DNA from: Methylomonas albis
GTDB lineage: Bacteria; Pseudomonadota; Gammaproteobacteria; Methylococcales; Methylomonadaceae
DNA length: 64,000 bases
Direction: 5' to 3'
NCBI RefSeq assembly: GCF_014850955.1
Contig: NZ_JACXSS010000001.1
Span: 3,410,001 to 3,474,000, forward strand
Under the pieces are notes generated by a model. The model was not told where the DNA came from and ran no database searches. It saw only the letters and a list, made by a program, of their open reading frames with translations. Every line of letters begins with the position of its first letter. Within the stretch, counting starts at the first letter, position 1. A program made the translations under genes and the position numbers. This document shows positions 37,021 to 45,727 of this stretch, in pieces.

Positions 37021-38691
37021 TTACCACTCCTCAATGTCGCTGAAGGGTACGGCAGACTTAATTTCCGATTGGTCGGAATCAGGCGGTATCTGGGGTTTAC
37101 TTTTCTTTGTCGAATGCGTTAAGTGTTTAAGCCGCTCATTGTTTCGCCTAGTTCGTTTCGTGGCTTTTTGGGCATCGTGGACAATATCGCGCATCTGGTC
37201 GATCATCCGAAACAGAGAAACTTCATCCACTTGGTCCCGACCTTCAGCTCGCAGCCGTTTGATGGCTTGACGATGTTCCCACAACGTAATGGCAGGGTTT
37301 TCCAAGGAGCGGTAAGGGATTTCCAGATACTTTTGACTATCCGGGTCCAATACCCAGATACGGCTAATATCCCTTGGATCGCGACGTATCAGGAACATAG
37401 TGCCGCCCTTCTTCCGCCGAGCAATTAGGGGCTTTAACGCATTGGCAAAGTAATCAATGTAGTCGACTCTAAAACCGGTACGCGTCAAGGAGCGTCGGAT
37501 AATCGGTAGAAAATCGATCAGAAATGCTTTTGCATTAGTGACAACAGGCGGCGGGCCATTTAAGGTAAGCCCTTTGGACCAACGCTTTGCCGGGGGTTCT
37601 TGTAGATCATTATAATGTGCTTCACCATGATAATAAGCGACCGCTATCGTTAGCCAGCGTTCCAATTCATGGAGTGTTAACGCGGCCTTTTTTTCAGAAT
37701 CATAATCGCCGCGAGCTTCCGGATTTGAAAAGGTGGTACCGGGGAGCTCATGAATATCCCCCATCATGGTGCCTATCAACCGTTCAATAATACCGCCATA
37801 ATGCGGTTGCCCTAGCGGACGATAACTCAGCAAAATGCCATGTTGTTCACAGCCCCGCTGCAACGCTTCGCTTTTAAATTCCGGCGCATTATCCACATAA
37901 ACTGACCTGGGTTTTCCACTCATAGGCCAATCGACATCTAACTGTAATTGTTCAAGCCAGGGACGCTTATCGCAAACCATATGGGCTAGACAGAGTCCGA
38001 CAGAAACGGTGGACGGAGGCTCTAACGTCACAACCATACCGACAATGCAATCACTAAACACATCAATAGCGATTGTCAGGTACGGTCGACCAATAGGCTG
38101 CCGGTCGCGTTCATCAACGACAATTAGGTCGATTACCGTATGGTCAATCTGAACTTGTTCCAAAATGGCGGTGATTTCTGGCGGCGTACCGCCGGCTGAC
38201 AACAAAGATCGAACAGCATCGGCTCCTTCCCGTGCTTGTTTCACCTGCACTGGATTCAACCATTTTATTCTTAGGGCAACCGTATTACGGGCGGGAACCG
38301 GTAATCCTCTCGTCTTACATTCCTGTTTAATACGCCGGTAAAGTTTCGCGATAGTCAGCTTTTGCCGATTCATAAACTTTTTCCGTATCAATTCACTGAC
38401 GATATTTTCTACCGCTTCGACTAATCGCCTTTTACCTTTGCCCCCACTGGTGTGTGCTGGGGCAAGATCCGTCACTAACCCGGTACCTTGCCGGAATCTT
38501 TGAATGAGGACATAAACTTGTCTTCGGGAGATACCCAATTTTTGGGCGGCTTCATCGGCTGTTTGATGTCCAACGATTTCTAAGGCCGCGAGTCGGCCAA
38601 TGATACTGGCTCGCTCACGAGCCAGCTCCCAATGTTCTTGAGATAAAGTCAACACTCCCTGTTCAGTGAATTTAGTGGACTCGGGTTCCAT
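37021..38691 (-). CDS. tniA: TniA, DDE transposase
   Basis: The 556-residue transposase has an N-terminal helix-turn-helix (TADEAAQKLGISRRQVYVLIQ) and an integrase-type catalytic core. Its acids are Asp in VQIDHTVIDLIVVDE, Asp in YVDNAPEFKS and Glu in GGIIERLIGTMMG. A Mu-type C-terminal domain with a basic tail follows. It cuts both ends and joins them to target DNA with 5-bp staggered cuts, matching the duplication seen. The start is about 120 bp inside the right end. Intact. Confidence 0.94.
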   Translation of the reverse strand: MEPESTKFTEQGVLTLSQEHWELARERASIIGRLAALEIVGHQTADEAAQKLGISRRQVYVLIQRFRQGTGLVTDLAPAHTSGGKGKRRLVEAVENIVSELIRKKFMNRQKLTIAKLYRRIKQECKTRGLPVPARNTVALRIKWLNPVQVKQAREGADAVRSLLSAGGTPPEITAILEQVQIDHTVIDLIVVDERDRQPIGRPYLTIAIDVFSDCIVGMVVTLEPPSTVSVGLCLAHMVCDKRPWLEQLQLDVDWPMSGKPRSVYVDNAPEFKSEALQRGCEQHGILLSYRPLGQPHYGGIIERLIGTMMGDIHELPGTTFSNPEARGDYDSEKKAALTLHELERWLTIAVAYYHGEAHYNDLQEPPAKRWSKGLTLNGPPPVVTNAKAFLIDFLPIIRRSLTRTGFRVDYIDYFANALKPLIARRKKGGTMFLIRRDPRDISRIWVLDPDSQKYLEIPYRSLENPAITLWEHRQAIKRLRAEGRDQVDEVSLFRMIDQMRDIVHDAQKATKRTRRNNERLKHLTHSTKKSKPQIPPDSDQSEIKSAVPFSDIEEW

Positions 38692-38740
38692 ACCAAATAC
38701 TCACTTCAGTGAAGAGAAGTATTGAGCATAATGACGCACT

Positions 38741-38759
38741 GTGCAGATGTCTATTGATA
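38741..38759 (-). repeat. Subterminal transposase-binding repeat, right end
   Basis: GTGCAGATGTCTATTGATA is a diverged copy of the 19-base core of the terminal repeat, in the same orientation as the right end, 51 bp inside it. Multiple such repeats are usual at the tniA end. Confidence 0.6.
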
Positions 38760-38810
38760 TTTTTTTGCTCAATAGTTGACTGCACTAAGTGGTTCTAGCC
38801 CAATAAGATG

Positions 38811-38835
38811 GTGCAGTCGTCTTCTGACATTGACA
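38811..38835 (-). repeat. Right terminal inverted repeat of the transposon
   Basis: This 25-bp end contains GTGCAGTCGTCTTCTGACA and finishes TTGACA. Its complement begins TGTCAATG and matches the left end at 24 of 25 bases. Confidence 0.93.
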
Positions 38836-38840
38836 CCGGT
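38836..38840. repeat. Target-site duplication, right copy (CCGGT)
   Basis: Identical to 17465-17469 and directly adjacent to the right terminal repeat. Confidence 0.88.
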
Positions 38841-38929
38841 CCTTTATGTGACACCCCAAAAGACTTCGCTTGTGCCATCAAAAAAATTATCATATAACCC
38901 GTAACATATTCTATGATTTACAAAGATCA
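38841..38929. promoter_or_regulatory. Right half of the interrupted res site (older element)
   Basis: The stretch CCTTTATGTGACA, then AAAAGACTTCG and ATAACCCGTAA, aligns base for base with the tniQ-side half of the intact res at 34850-34925. It therefore marks the other half of the older res, parted from 17369-17469 by the insertion. Confidence 0.75.
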
Positions 38930-39090
38930 TTAAATTGCTTTGATGTAACACTTTTTCGCCGGGATTCCAACCGCTGATAAAGATTTTCGGATTGCTCGAA
39001 TGAGCTCGACATCTTAACAACCGAACCGCAGGCACCGGAACACAGCACAGGATCGATGACTCCAACATCACATCACTACTATCCATTCCT
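38930..39090 (-). pseudogene. Decayed 3' end of an older tniQ
   Basis: On the minus strand the last codons read IRKSLSAVGIPAKKC and end at TAA (38930-38932). They match the end of the intact TniQ (IRTHLSAFGIPAKWC). Further upstream the match is broken by frameshifts. The rest of tniQ and all of the older tniB and tniA are missing. From 39091 to 39249 I see no gene; a short open stretch there has no recognisable homology. Confidence 0.78.
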
Positions 39091-39249
39091 TAGTGAATGC
39101 ATCCCAAACCTTTTTTTTGCTAAGCTTACTTAAAGCCAGAGACCAAAACCGCTATGCACAAGTGGCCCGCATGCTGCTGGTTTTGCCAATCAATGCAGCG
39201 TCAGCGGTAGACAATAAATACACGCACTTACAGAACTCGCTGTATCAAG

Positions 39250-39561
39250 ATGACCAAATCCGAATTGATTGAACAACTGGCAACAAAATTACCACATTTA
39301 TTGCGAGGGGATGTCGAACTGGCCATCAATAGCCTGATTCACAGTATGACTCATAACTTAGCGACGGGCGGACGCATTGAAATTCGCGGTTTCGGTGGGT
39401 TCTCAATTACCCGGCGAGCCGCCCGCATGGGCCACAACCCTAAAACGGGTGAACGAGTAAGTTTACCAAGCCGTTATGCCACCCACTTTAAACCAGGGTT
39501 GGATTTGCGCGAACGCGTTAATCATTCGAGAGAGATCTATCCGAATATCAAAGACCTTTAA
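39250..39561 (+). CDS. IHF-beta/HU-like DNA-bending protein
   Basis: The 103-residue protein is of the HU/IHF family and closest in pattern to IHF-beta: MTKSELIEQLATKLPHLL start, IEIRGFGGFSITRRAARMGHNPKTGE in the DNA-binding arm, with the conserved Pro in HNPKTG. It bends DNA and may help relaxosome formation or element recombination. ICEs of this class often carry one. It is divergent from the relaxase gene only in strand: both 3' ends face each other 127 bp apart. Confidence 0.92.
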   Translation: MTKSELIEQLATKLPHLLRGDVELAINSLIHSMTHNLATGGRIEIRGFGGFSITRRAARMGHNPKTGERVSLPSRYATHFKPGLDLRERVNHSREIYPNIKDL

Positions 39562-39688
39562 TGGCACCATTAAATCAGCTGTCATTCTTTGCTTTCCACA
39601 GCCAAGCCATTGCCGCTCCAAGGCATAGTTAAATGCGCGATAGTTAGGCTTGTTGAGATCAACGCACCTTACCTCTCTCATTTTGTCG

Positions 39689-41458
39689 TTAAGGTACTTT
39701 TTGTAAATGTGGATTACTGGCTGGTGCAGACCCTGCACCGAATACAGTTGAAAGCTCTTCAAATAGAATGGCATTGACGGTAGTCGATTTGCTGGCGCCA
39801 CTGACTTGATATTTCACTACATTCAAGCCGTTTTCTCCCCTTACATGCCAGTTCTTTTTCAAGACTTTTTTCTGGATGACGGACCAATTTCCAGGGTTGC
39901 CGTCCTGAAACACAGCGTAATCTTGAAAAATGCCGGGGGTCATCAGGGCAACCCCTTCGTTAACCAAATGCACGCGGGCTTTGGGTTGATTGATTTTGAT
40001 AATGCCTTGGCGAATCCCGTTTTGTAGCCATGCAAAAAAGCCATCGACGGGATCGATAGGTTCTTTTGTTGATTTATCTGGGTTACTGGATTGCTCATCA
40101 AGATTGGCATCGTGCGTAATTTCAGGGCACTCATCAATACCGCTATCAACCATCAAAGGCAAAATAGTCGTATCGTCCGTATCGATTTCGGTCCTGTCGT
40201 TTTCGATGTTCTTCGAGGTCAAGCATTTAGCAGATGCGGGTTGTGCCGGATCTAATTTTGCATCGACGGTGTCGTTGACTACTGACGATTCTCTTTCAAT
40301 GACACTGATACTACCTGCAAAGGGTTCCGGTCGTCGTTCCGGATTGCTCCAGATTTTGGTCAGCGGGATTTTAATTAAGGTTAATTCATTACACCAGCCC
40401 TCTCCTGCTATGCATGCCGTCCAGATGGCTTTGTCGCCGTAAGGGATTAGCACCGCATGTTCCTGCAATAGATCGAATAACCGGCTATTTTTCGTTGGGA
40501 TACCGGTATGGCCTTCGCGTATCAAATGTTCCCGAACCGCATCCACGGTTCTTTTGCTGACCATCCAGCAATATTCGCCTTGTATCCATCCAGCGGCGCC
40601 GTTTCGGTTCAATGGCAAGGTGCCTTCCGCCAATAAATATCGCAAGGCCGTCAGCATTTTTTCATGTAACGGTATGGTTTTCACGGTGGACATGCGGCTG
40701 TCATCGGCCCCTAAATTGGCCGCCACCGATTGACTGTCGGCGATGTTGACGATCTGGCCCAGGCTGCCGGCATTTTCAAGATAGCCGGAAACACAAGCCA
40801 ACCAGCGCGCAAAAATGTTTTGATCGCTGGTCAACCAGCGCAGTCCCAGTGGCGGTATGATTTTGTTGGTCAATAACGGCGTGGCTTTTTCATGCAGCCG
40901 ATAGCGCCGATTGGGCACAAATTCAGCGATATAGCCTATACCTTGCTCGTCCATAAATTGATTCCAAGGATCCCACATTTGATGCTGGCGATTTCGGTCG
41001 AATATCGTGACGGTTTGATCGACCGCCACCTTAGACAAGTCATGACACAATGCCGCCAGAAAAACCGCATAGGTCCATAAATCCTGTTTAGACGCAATCT
41101 CTTCCGCCCCGCCAGTTTCGGATAATAAATAAGACCGGCGCACTTTCAGGGCAATGACACTCACTTCCAAAGTATGCGTCAACATACCGCCCGGGCCTGC
41201 ATGATGATGTACTTCGGAAGCGGGCAATTGTTGTACGAAACGGGCAAAACGTTGGATTGCGGTTAAATAAAAGCCGTTGAAAGGTTCTTTGGCCAAGCCT
41301 GCAAGCTCCTCAATTTGAACCAAAAAGCTGTGATGAGCTGTCAAAAGTTCGGCCGCAGTTTGTATTGGCAGCAAATGAGGAATATCGCTCAACTCATCAG
41401 GTTTCCGCGCGGCAGGTACCTTTTTGATCGGTTCTTTAAACCATCTGAGTTTTAGCAT
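39689..41458 (-). CDS. traI: MobH-type conjugative relaxase (TraI_2)
   Basis: Starts conjugation by nicking at oriT. The 589-residue protein has the TraI_2 domain with an HD-hydrolase-like metal site: EVHHHAGPGGMLTHTLEV near residue 85 and AALCHDLSKVAVD near residue 135. A C-terminal DUF1528-type domain from about residue 480 (DGFFAWLQNGIRQGIIKINQ) follows a low-complexity acidic linker. It lacks the Tyr-rich motifs of MobF/MobP, fitting the HD-type MobH of GI-type ICEs. The stretch 41459-41825 before it is a candidate for oriT. Confidence 0.9.
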   Translation of the reverse strand: MLKLRWFKEPIKKVPAARKPDELSDIPHLLPIQTAAELLTAHHSFLVQIEELAGLAKEPFNGFYLTAIQRFARFVQQLPASEVHHHAGPGGMLTHTLEVSVIALKVRRSYLLSETGGAEEIASKQDLWTYAVFLAALCHDLSKVAVDQTVTIFDRNRQHQMWDPWNQFMDEQGIGYIAEFVPNRRYRLHEKATPLLTNKIIPPLGLRWLTSDQNIFARWLACVSGYLENAGSLGQIVNIADSQSVAANLGADDSRMSTVKTIPLHEKMLTALRYLLAEGTLPLNRNGAAGWIQGEYCWMVSKRTVDAVREHLIREGHTGIPTKNSRLFDLLQEHAVLIPYGDKAIWTACIAGEGWCNELTLIKIPLTKIWSNPERRPEPFAGSISVIERESSVVNDTVDAKLDPAQPASAKCLTSKNIENDRTEIDTDDTTILPLMVDSGIDECPEITHDANLDEQSSNPDKSTKEPIDPVDGFFAWLQNGIRQGIIKINQPKARVHLVNEGVALMTPGIFQDYAVFQDGNPGNWSVIQKKVLKKNWHVRGENGLNVVKYQVSGASKSTTVNAILFEELSTVFGAGSAPASNPHLQKVP

Positions 41459-41825
41459 GAGTAGCGATAGCAGCTATCTAAGCCCAAGCAGGTAAAGGCT
41501 TTAATGAATTCAAGCGTTTGTGTCATGCTCATATCCGATCGAATTGATAGGCCAGATATTGAGTTCAGCGAGTCCTCATGATAACTAATGCCAGCTACGG
41601 CCCAATAGCAAAAACGCTAAATTTGGCGTTTAGGTTTTTAAAGAACGCACTTCGCTTCCGAGCTGGAACGAATAAACCCAAGTTAACGATAGACAGCGGA
41701 CACTTTATTTTGCTAGGCTAGGCATTGAGCCAACCCAGTTAAGCCGCTAACCTCAATCTTGGACTGCGCTACTGACGCCACAACCAAAATCCTAAGAGCC
41801 TGCATTCGTTGTATCGGAGGGCAAT
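41459..41825. other. Non-coding region between relaxase and membrane protein genes
   Basis: No gene is supported here. It includes the relaxase promoter and, by position, could include oriT, but I cannot point to a nic motif. A GGAGG site at its right end serves the gene at 41826. Confidence 0.35.
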
Positions 41826-42458
41826 TTGGAAACATTTTTATTCGTTCTGGCCATTGTTTTACCCCTCTGTCTGCTGACGGCGATTTACCGATTGAACACC
41901 GTGCTCAGCAACTTGCAACGGAATAGCGATGCTTCATTTTTCAATGACAAGGCGTTGTTCTGGCTTAATTGCGCCGGCAAGTGGCTGATTCTTGCCGGCT
42001 GCGTAGCGACCTTTCCTCTGGTGATGGGGTTGATTTTCGATGCCGACAACAGCGTTAAATGGATAGTCAATCTGGGTGTTGCCGGTTGCCTAGCAATGAT
42101 AGTTGCCGCTAGCCTGTTGATCCTGAGCTTGCTGGGATTGGGTCTCACTCGGTGTATTCATTTCAAATTGCTGATCGGCGCAATTCACCGCGTCCTATTG
42201 AAACAGGCAAGGCCATTGATTAGAAATAAAGTAGCCTTTTGGTGTGCAGGAACCTTGCTTGCAACATTCATACTGTTCACGCCTTTTATCGAAAATTTGG
42301 TAAGTGCTGTTTTTTATGTGTTTGGATTTATTTTAGTCGCTCGGATAGGTCTGACAGATCGAATTGAACAAGATTTCGAGGCCAAATGGGGTGGCTCTGC
42401 TTACAATTACGCCACTGGAAAATGGGACGATGGTTTTCGAGAAGGCGGTCTTTATTGA
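41826..42458 (+). CDS. Membrane protein of unknown function
   Basis: The 210-residue protein begins with TTG preceded by CGGAGG 7 bases away. It has five or so hydrophobic helices, including TFLFVLAIVLPLCLLTAIY at the start, a pair around residues 50-100 and another pair at 135-175. The end is soluble and acidic, with a WGGSAYNYATGKWDDG segment. No family recognised. It lies between relaxase and secretion genes on the opposite strand and may be an accessory gene. Confidence 0.6.
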   Translation: METFLFVLAIVLPLCLLTAIYRLNTVLSNLQRNSDASFFNDKALFWLNCAGKWLILAGCVATFPLVMGLIFDADNSVKWIVNLGVAGCLAMIVAASLLILSLLGLGLTRCIHFKLLIGAIHRVLLKQARPLIRNKVAFWCAGTLLATFILFTPFIENLVSAVFYVFGFILVARIGLTDRIEQDFEAKWGGSAYNYATGKWDDGFREGGLY

Positions 42459-42482
42459 CCACTTTCCGATTTGGTAGGAAGT

Positions 42483-43334
42483 CTACGTCATAAAAATAAA
42501 CATCAATAACAGCATCACGACACTCGCTCTGAGAATATTGGTCTGCATCCCCATCATCGAGATCCCGTTATCACCCCATAATTTGAATTGCCCCCAGGTA
42601 ACAAAGGCTGTCCACAAAAACAGCAGGATGGCGATGATCGACTGAATCGCCGTTTTGATATTCTGAAAGCTTATACCCCCAGCGCCAGAGGCAAAAGCGG
42701 TCGAAAGCGATGGCTGATGTTTACCGGCTTGTGGATTTTGCATTCCGCTAACACTATTGCCGCCAGAAGTCGTATTGCCTGTAATTGCCGCGATGTTAAA
42801 GCCATTAAAAGCCGCTATATATTGGGTGATTGCAGTGTGGTTGGCATCACTGGGGAGCACTGTGCCATTGGACTTTAAAAACGATCGAAGCCCACCCACC
42901 CCCACCAGATGAGCGCCGGCCAACAAACCCGACTCGGTCAACAGCATGCCGCCCACTGTTTGACCTACGTAACTGTCCAGCCCCAACGTTTGTATCATGC
43001 TCCATTGTTTGTTGTTGTAATCGCTGATGGCTTGCGTTTGCCCGGAGGCATTGGCCAAAAAATCGGTTTTACTGTAAATACCGTTTTTTCCCGTCCAGCT
43101 ACCTTGCCAATCGTTGACGTTCGGAGTCGGATCTTTTTGGTAATAACCCGCATCGATCAAAGCGCTTTCGCCCATTTGATAGCTGCCCAAAAACCCGTAA
43201 GGATTCACGCTGGCTGGCTTGTTACCGGACTCTTTTGCGCTCAGTGCAGCCAAGTAGTCGCTATATTCAGACGCCGCCCAAAGCAGCGCTGAAAAGGATA
43301 GCCCCAGAACAATCAGTCGCCTGGAATTCGCCAT
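42483..43334 (-). CDS. ICE protein with lytic-transglycosylase-like N-terminus and C-terminal membrane helices
   Basis: The 283-residue protein has an N-terminal hydrophobic segment, then SAKESGNKPASVNPYGFLGSY, which looks like the catalytic Glu region and following motif of lysozyme-like wall enzymes. The central part is Gly/Ser-rich. The last 60 residues form two helices (SIIAILLFLWTAFVTWG and a final ASVVMLLLMFIFMT). It is the last gene of the leftward transfer block, 3 bp after its neighbour. It could be a pore or wall-opening component. Enzyme activity is inferred only from the short motif. Confidence 0.6.
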   Translation of the reverse strand: MANSRRLIVLGLSFSALLWAASEYSDYLAALSAKESGNKPASVNPYGFLGSYQMGESALIDAGYYQKDPTPNVNDWQGSWTGKNGIYSKTDFLANASGQTQAISDYNNKQWSMIQTLGLDSYVGQTVGGMLLTESGLLAGAHLVGVGGLRSFLKSNGTVLPSDANHTAITQYIAAFNGFNIAAITGNTTSGGNSVSGMQNPQAGKHQPSLSTAFASGAGGISFQNIKTAIQSIIAILLFLWTAFVTWGQFKLWGDNGISMMGMQTNILRASVVMLLLMFIFMT

Positions 43335-43337
43335 ACG

Positions 43338-43793
43338 TTATTGCGAATTAGGCATGACAGCCGACAACTGCCCTGCCCGATAACGAAAGTAAAGCATTTT
43401 AGCCTGGCTTGGGCAGCACAAAGGATCGTTCGGAACACTGATTTTGGTTTTGACCTGCAACGTGCCATCCGGTTTTACGGATCCGAATCCGATTGCCATA
43501 CCGGTAACCGGAATTGTTGCCAAAAGCCTCAGATGCTCTGGTTGGTTGGCTAAAATACTCAACTGATTGCGCCAATAAGTCGGCCCCAGGATTGTCCACA
43601 GCACGGCCTTTTCAACGCCCGTAATACTATCGTCGAGTTCCACCGGCATAACTTGTCTTATCTGCACGCCTTCGTTGATGGTTACCTGTTGCTTCAGCAA
43701 ACTTTCGAGTTCACGGTCAACGACTTCCGCCCTAAGCATGGACAGTTTCACACTGAGAATAACGGATAAAGAAAGCGCCAACTTTATATTCAT
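43338..43793 (-). CDS. Conserved exported ICE protein
   Basis: The 151-residue protein starts at ATG 43793 with GAGGGG 6 bases upstream and has a signal-like N-terminus (LALSLSVILSVKLSMLRA). The rest has a DPLCCPS motif with paired Cys near residue 130. It sits between the TraG N-terminal gene and the transglycosylase-like gene in the transfer block. No function recognised. Confidence 0.6.
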   Translation of the reverse strand: MNIKLALSLSVILSVKLSMLRAEVVDRELESLLKQQVTINEGVQIRQVMPVELDDSITGVEKAVLWTILGPTYWRNQLSILANQPEHLRLLATIPVTGMAIGFGSVKPDGTLQVKTKISVPNDPLCCPSQAKMLYFRYRAGQLSAVMPNSQ

Positions 43794-43823
43794 GACCACC
43801 CCTCGTAGACGAGTTGAAGACAG

Positions 43824-45344
43824 CTATTTGATAATTTTTCCACCTGCTTTCGCTACAACAGCTCCTCCCACCATCCCTGCTGCTCCGGCGTTGTCTCTCA
43901 TCCGATGTACACTGCTCATCATTTCACTCCCAACCCGATACCCCGCCCATCCCAGCACGCCAGACCAAAACAGCGGCACGACCACAAACAACCCGGCAAC
44001 CACAAAATCCACCACCATGGTCACGACCATATTGTTTTGGCTGACGGCATCCTGCAGTTGAAACCAGCCAGGTTGGATGGCGGTTAACAAATGATTGTCC
44101 AGCCAATGGGCGACGGCCCATAACACGGTCCAGAATTTGACCGAAAACACGATAATGGACATAAACACCACCTTGCTGATGTCGTACGCTGAAAACAGAA
44201 AATAATACGGCATCAAGCCGTAAATCAGCATCAGAATCGCCGCTTGGACGATGGGCGCGGCCGCTTTCATCATGTACATCGCCGGATAAAACGACATCGC
44301 TTCGACCAAGCTGCCCAGCGTAGCGGCGACGGACTTACCGACATTAGCCATACTGGGATCGTTGTACTGATTGAGATCACGCAGGCCGTTGAAGTAGCCT
44401 TCCTCTCGTGCGATCAGCGATTTAAGAGCGATATCTTCAACGTCTTGCTTGGACGTGCCGGATAAGGCAGCGACCGTGGTTTTAAAATCGGTCAGATAAG
44501 AGACGTCGATCTGGCCAATTAATGCGTCGCGCAAGCCTATGTTGTTGACATGCCCCTGCCCGGTCCACCATTGGGCACAGGTCGGCTTGCCGTCCTTTGG
44601 CAGATAAACTGCCGGGTTGTATTCCAGATCGCGGTTTTTGTCGAAACTAAACCCCGGAATGTTGGTACTGGCGCGCAGGGTTTGATAAGCCCCGTTCAGC
44701 ATCAACGTCGAACCCAACCAGTCCAGATCGTCAGGCGCGAGATTGTTCGGCAAGCTTTGGCCGGTATCCAAAAACGCCGCGATGGCGGGCGCATAGCAAT
44801 CGTTAAAAAATAAGCGGGTCTGCTGTCTCACCTGCGGGTCTTTGATGCGGGCATTGCTGATTTTAAAAGAAGTCAGCCGCAAGTCGGCACTGCAGGGGAT
44901 GCCGACAATCGCCGCATCGTCGATGCCGCCGGTCACCGCCAATACGCCGTACCACCAAACAGGAATCTTGGCACTGACGCCACCCAAAGCCGCCTTAGTA
45001 AACGTGCTGTCATAAGTAGTCCCGGTGCTGCCGCCTGTGACGGCTTTTCCATTCGCGCAGGCTTTGCTGACGTTCAAGCCGGTGGTTTGTATGGTCAATA
45101 CCGGTTGAACCGCCAACACAATCACCGTAAACATACTAATCAAATCGATCTCGATCCGCCGTAACGAAGTGCTGGAGGCATCCTTGGCTTCCTGGCTCTT
45201 GATGGGTTCTGCGATATTACGCAGCAACATGGCAATAAACGGTAAATAGGCCAAGCCGGTTTGCACCAGAATGTCCCATAACAGGCCATACAGCGACCAG
45301 CCAAACTGGGTCAGATAAATTTCCAAATAACTGGATACGCTCAT
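43824..45344 (-). CDS. traG: TraG N-terminal-domain conjugation protein
   Basis: From ATG 45344, overlapping the previous stop as ATGA, the protein has 506 residues. It begins SSYLEIYLTQFGWSLYGLLW, typical of ICE TraG_N proteins, and has several membrane segments near the start, around 365-440 and at the C-terminus (VDFVVAGLFVVVPLFWSG). TraG_N proteins lie in the inner membrane and take part in mating-pair stabilisation. Intact. Confidence 0.88.
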   Translation of the reverse strand: MSVSSYLEIYLTQFGWSLYGLLWDILVQTGLAYLPFIAMLLRNIAEPIKSQEAKDASSTSLRRIEIDLISMFTVIVLAVQPVLTIQTTGLNVSKACANGKAVTGGSTGTTYDSTFTKAALGGVSAKIPVWWYGVLAVTGGIDDAAIVGIPCSADLRLTSFKISNARIKDPQVRQQTRLFFNDCYAPAIAAFLDTGQSLPNNLAPDDLDWLGSTLMLNGAYQTLRASTNIPGFSFDKNRDLEYNPAVYLPKDGKPTCAQWWTGQGHVNNIGLRDALIGQIDVSYLTDFKTTVAALSGTSKQDVEDIALKSLIAREEGYFNGLRDLNQYNDPSMANVGKSVAATLGSLVEAMSFYPAMYMMKAAAPIVQAAILMLIYGLMPYYFLFSAYDISKVVFMSIIVFSVKFWTVLWAVAHWLDNHLLTAIQPGWFQLQDAVSQNNMVVTMVVDFVVAGLFVVVPLFWSGVLGWAGYRVGSEMMSSVHRMRDNAGAAGMVGGAVVAKAGGKIIK

Positions 45345-45727
45345 GTCGCCCTGTCCCCCATCTCGACCAGGGTCCGTGTAAAGCCCAGCCACAACGTTTG
45401 GCAAAACAGCGCTTCCATCACCAACAGCCATACCGCCATTCTCCAGCGATAGGCTTTAAGACTGGCCGTTTGTTCGGCAGTCAAACCAACCCAATCGGCA
45501 TACTGATTCGTAAAAACCGGCCAGCCACCGATCAACAATAAAAATAACGACAGCCGCCACAGCGTGAGCCCAAACTTGCCGGCTTGCATGACGCTTGCGA
45601 GGCCGTCCCAACCGGAAAAGGTTTGCGCGAACAGCAAAACCAGCAAAAAAACACCCGCCGTAACAGCAAAAGCTGCGTAAACAAACCCATTGCCGCGGCG
45701 GTGATCGGGGTGCCGCTTACTCCTCAT
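45341..45727 (-). CDS. Small ICE membrane protein
   Basis: The 128-residue protein has three helices: AAFAVTAGVFLLVLLFA, LTLWRLSLFLLLIGGW and WLLVMEALFCQTLWLG. It overlaps both neighbours by 4 bp (ATGA), showing coupled translation between the PFL_4711-family and TraG_N genes. A gene of this size is common at this place in GI-type ICEs. No function known. Confidence 0.7.
   Translation of the reverse strand: MRSKRHPDHRRGNGFVYAAFAVTAGVFLLVLLFAQTFSGWDGLASVMQAGKFGLTLWRLSLFLLLIGGWPVFTNQYADWVGLTAEQTASLKAYRWRMAVWLLVMEALFCQTLWLGFTRTLVEMGDRAT

Larger units (their letters stand above)
17470..38835 (-). mobile_element. Tn402/Tn5053-family transposon carrying an arsenosugar gene cluster (21,366 bp)
   Basis: The boundaries are set by 25-bp inverted repeats that match at 24 of 25 positions and by a perfect CCGGT duplication outside them. 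The transposition genes at the right end, reading leftward, are in the family order: tniA (DDE transposase), tniB (ATPase), tniQ, a res site, then a resolvase. All are open, so the element may still be mobile. The long left part is cargo: an unknown secreted protein, decayed fragments, the arsenic cluster, a haloperoxidase and an IS1182 copy. It sits within an ICE and interrupts the res site of an older related element. Confidence 0.92.

Noticed and set aside
38844..39086. An 80-codon open frame on the minus strand right of the transposon
   Set aside because: It reads through the res half and the decayed tniQ end in a frame that does not match TniQ, so it is a chance frame over a remnant.
39463..39801. 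A 112-codon minus-strand frame between the IHF-like gene and the relaxase gene
   Set aside because: It lies opposite the 3' end of the IHF-like gene and over the relaxase 3' end, with no binding site or family match.
41459..41825. oriT of the ICE upstream of the relaxase gene
   Set aside because: Position is suitable, but I found no inverted repeat with a recognisable nic sequence, so it is not listed as a site.
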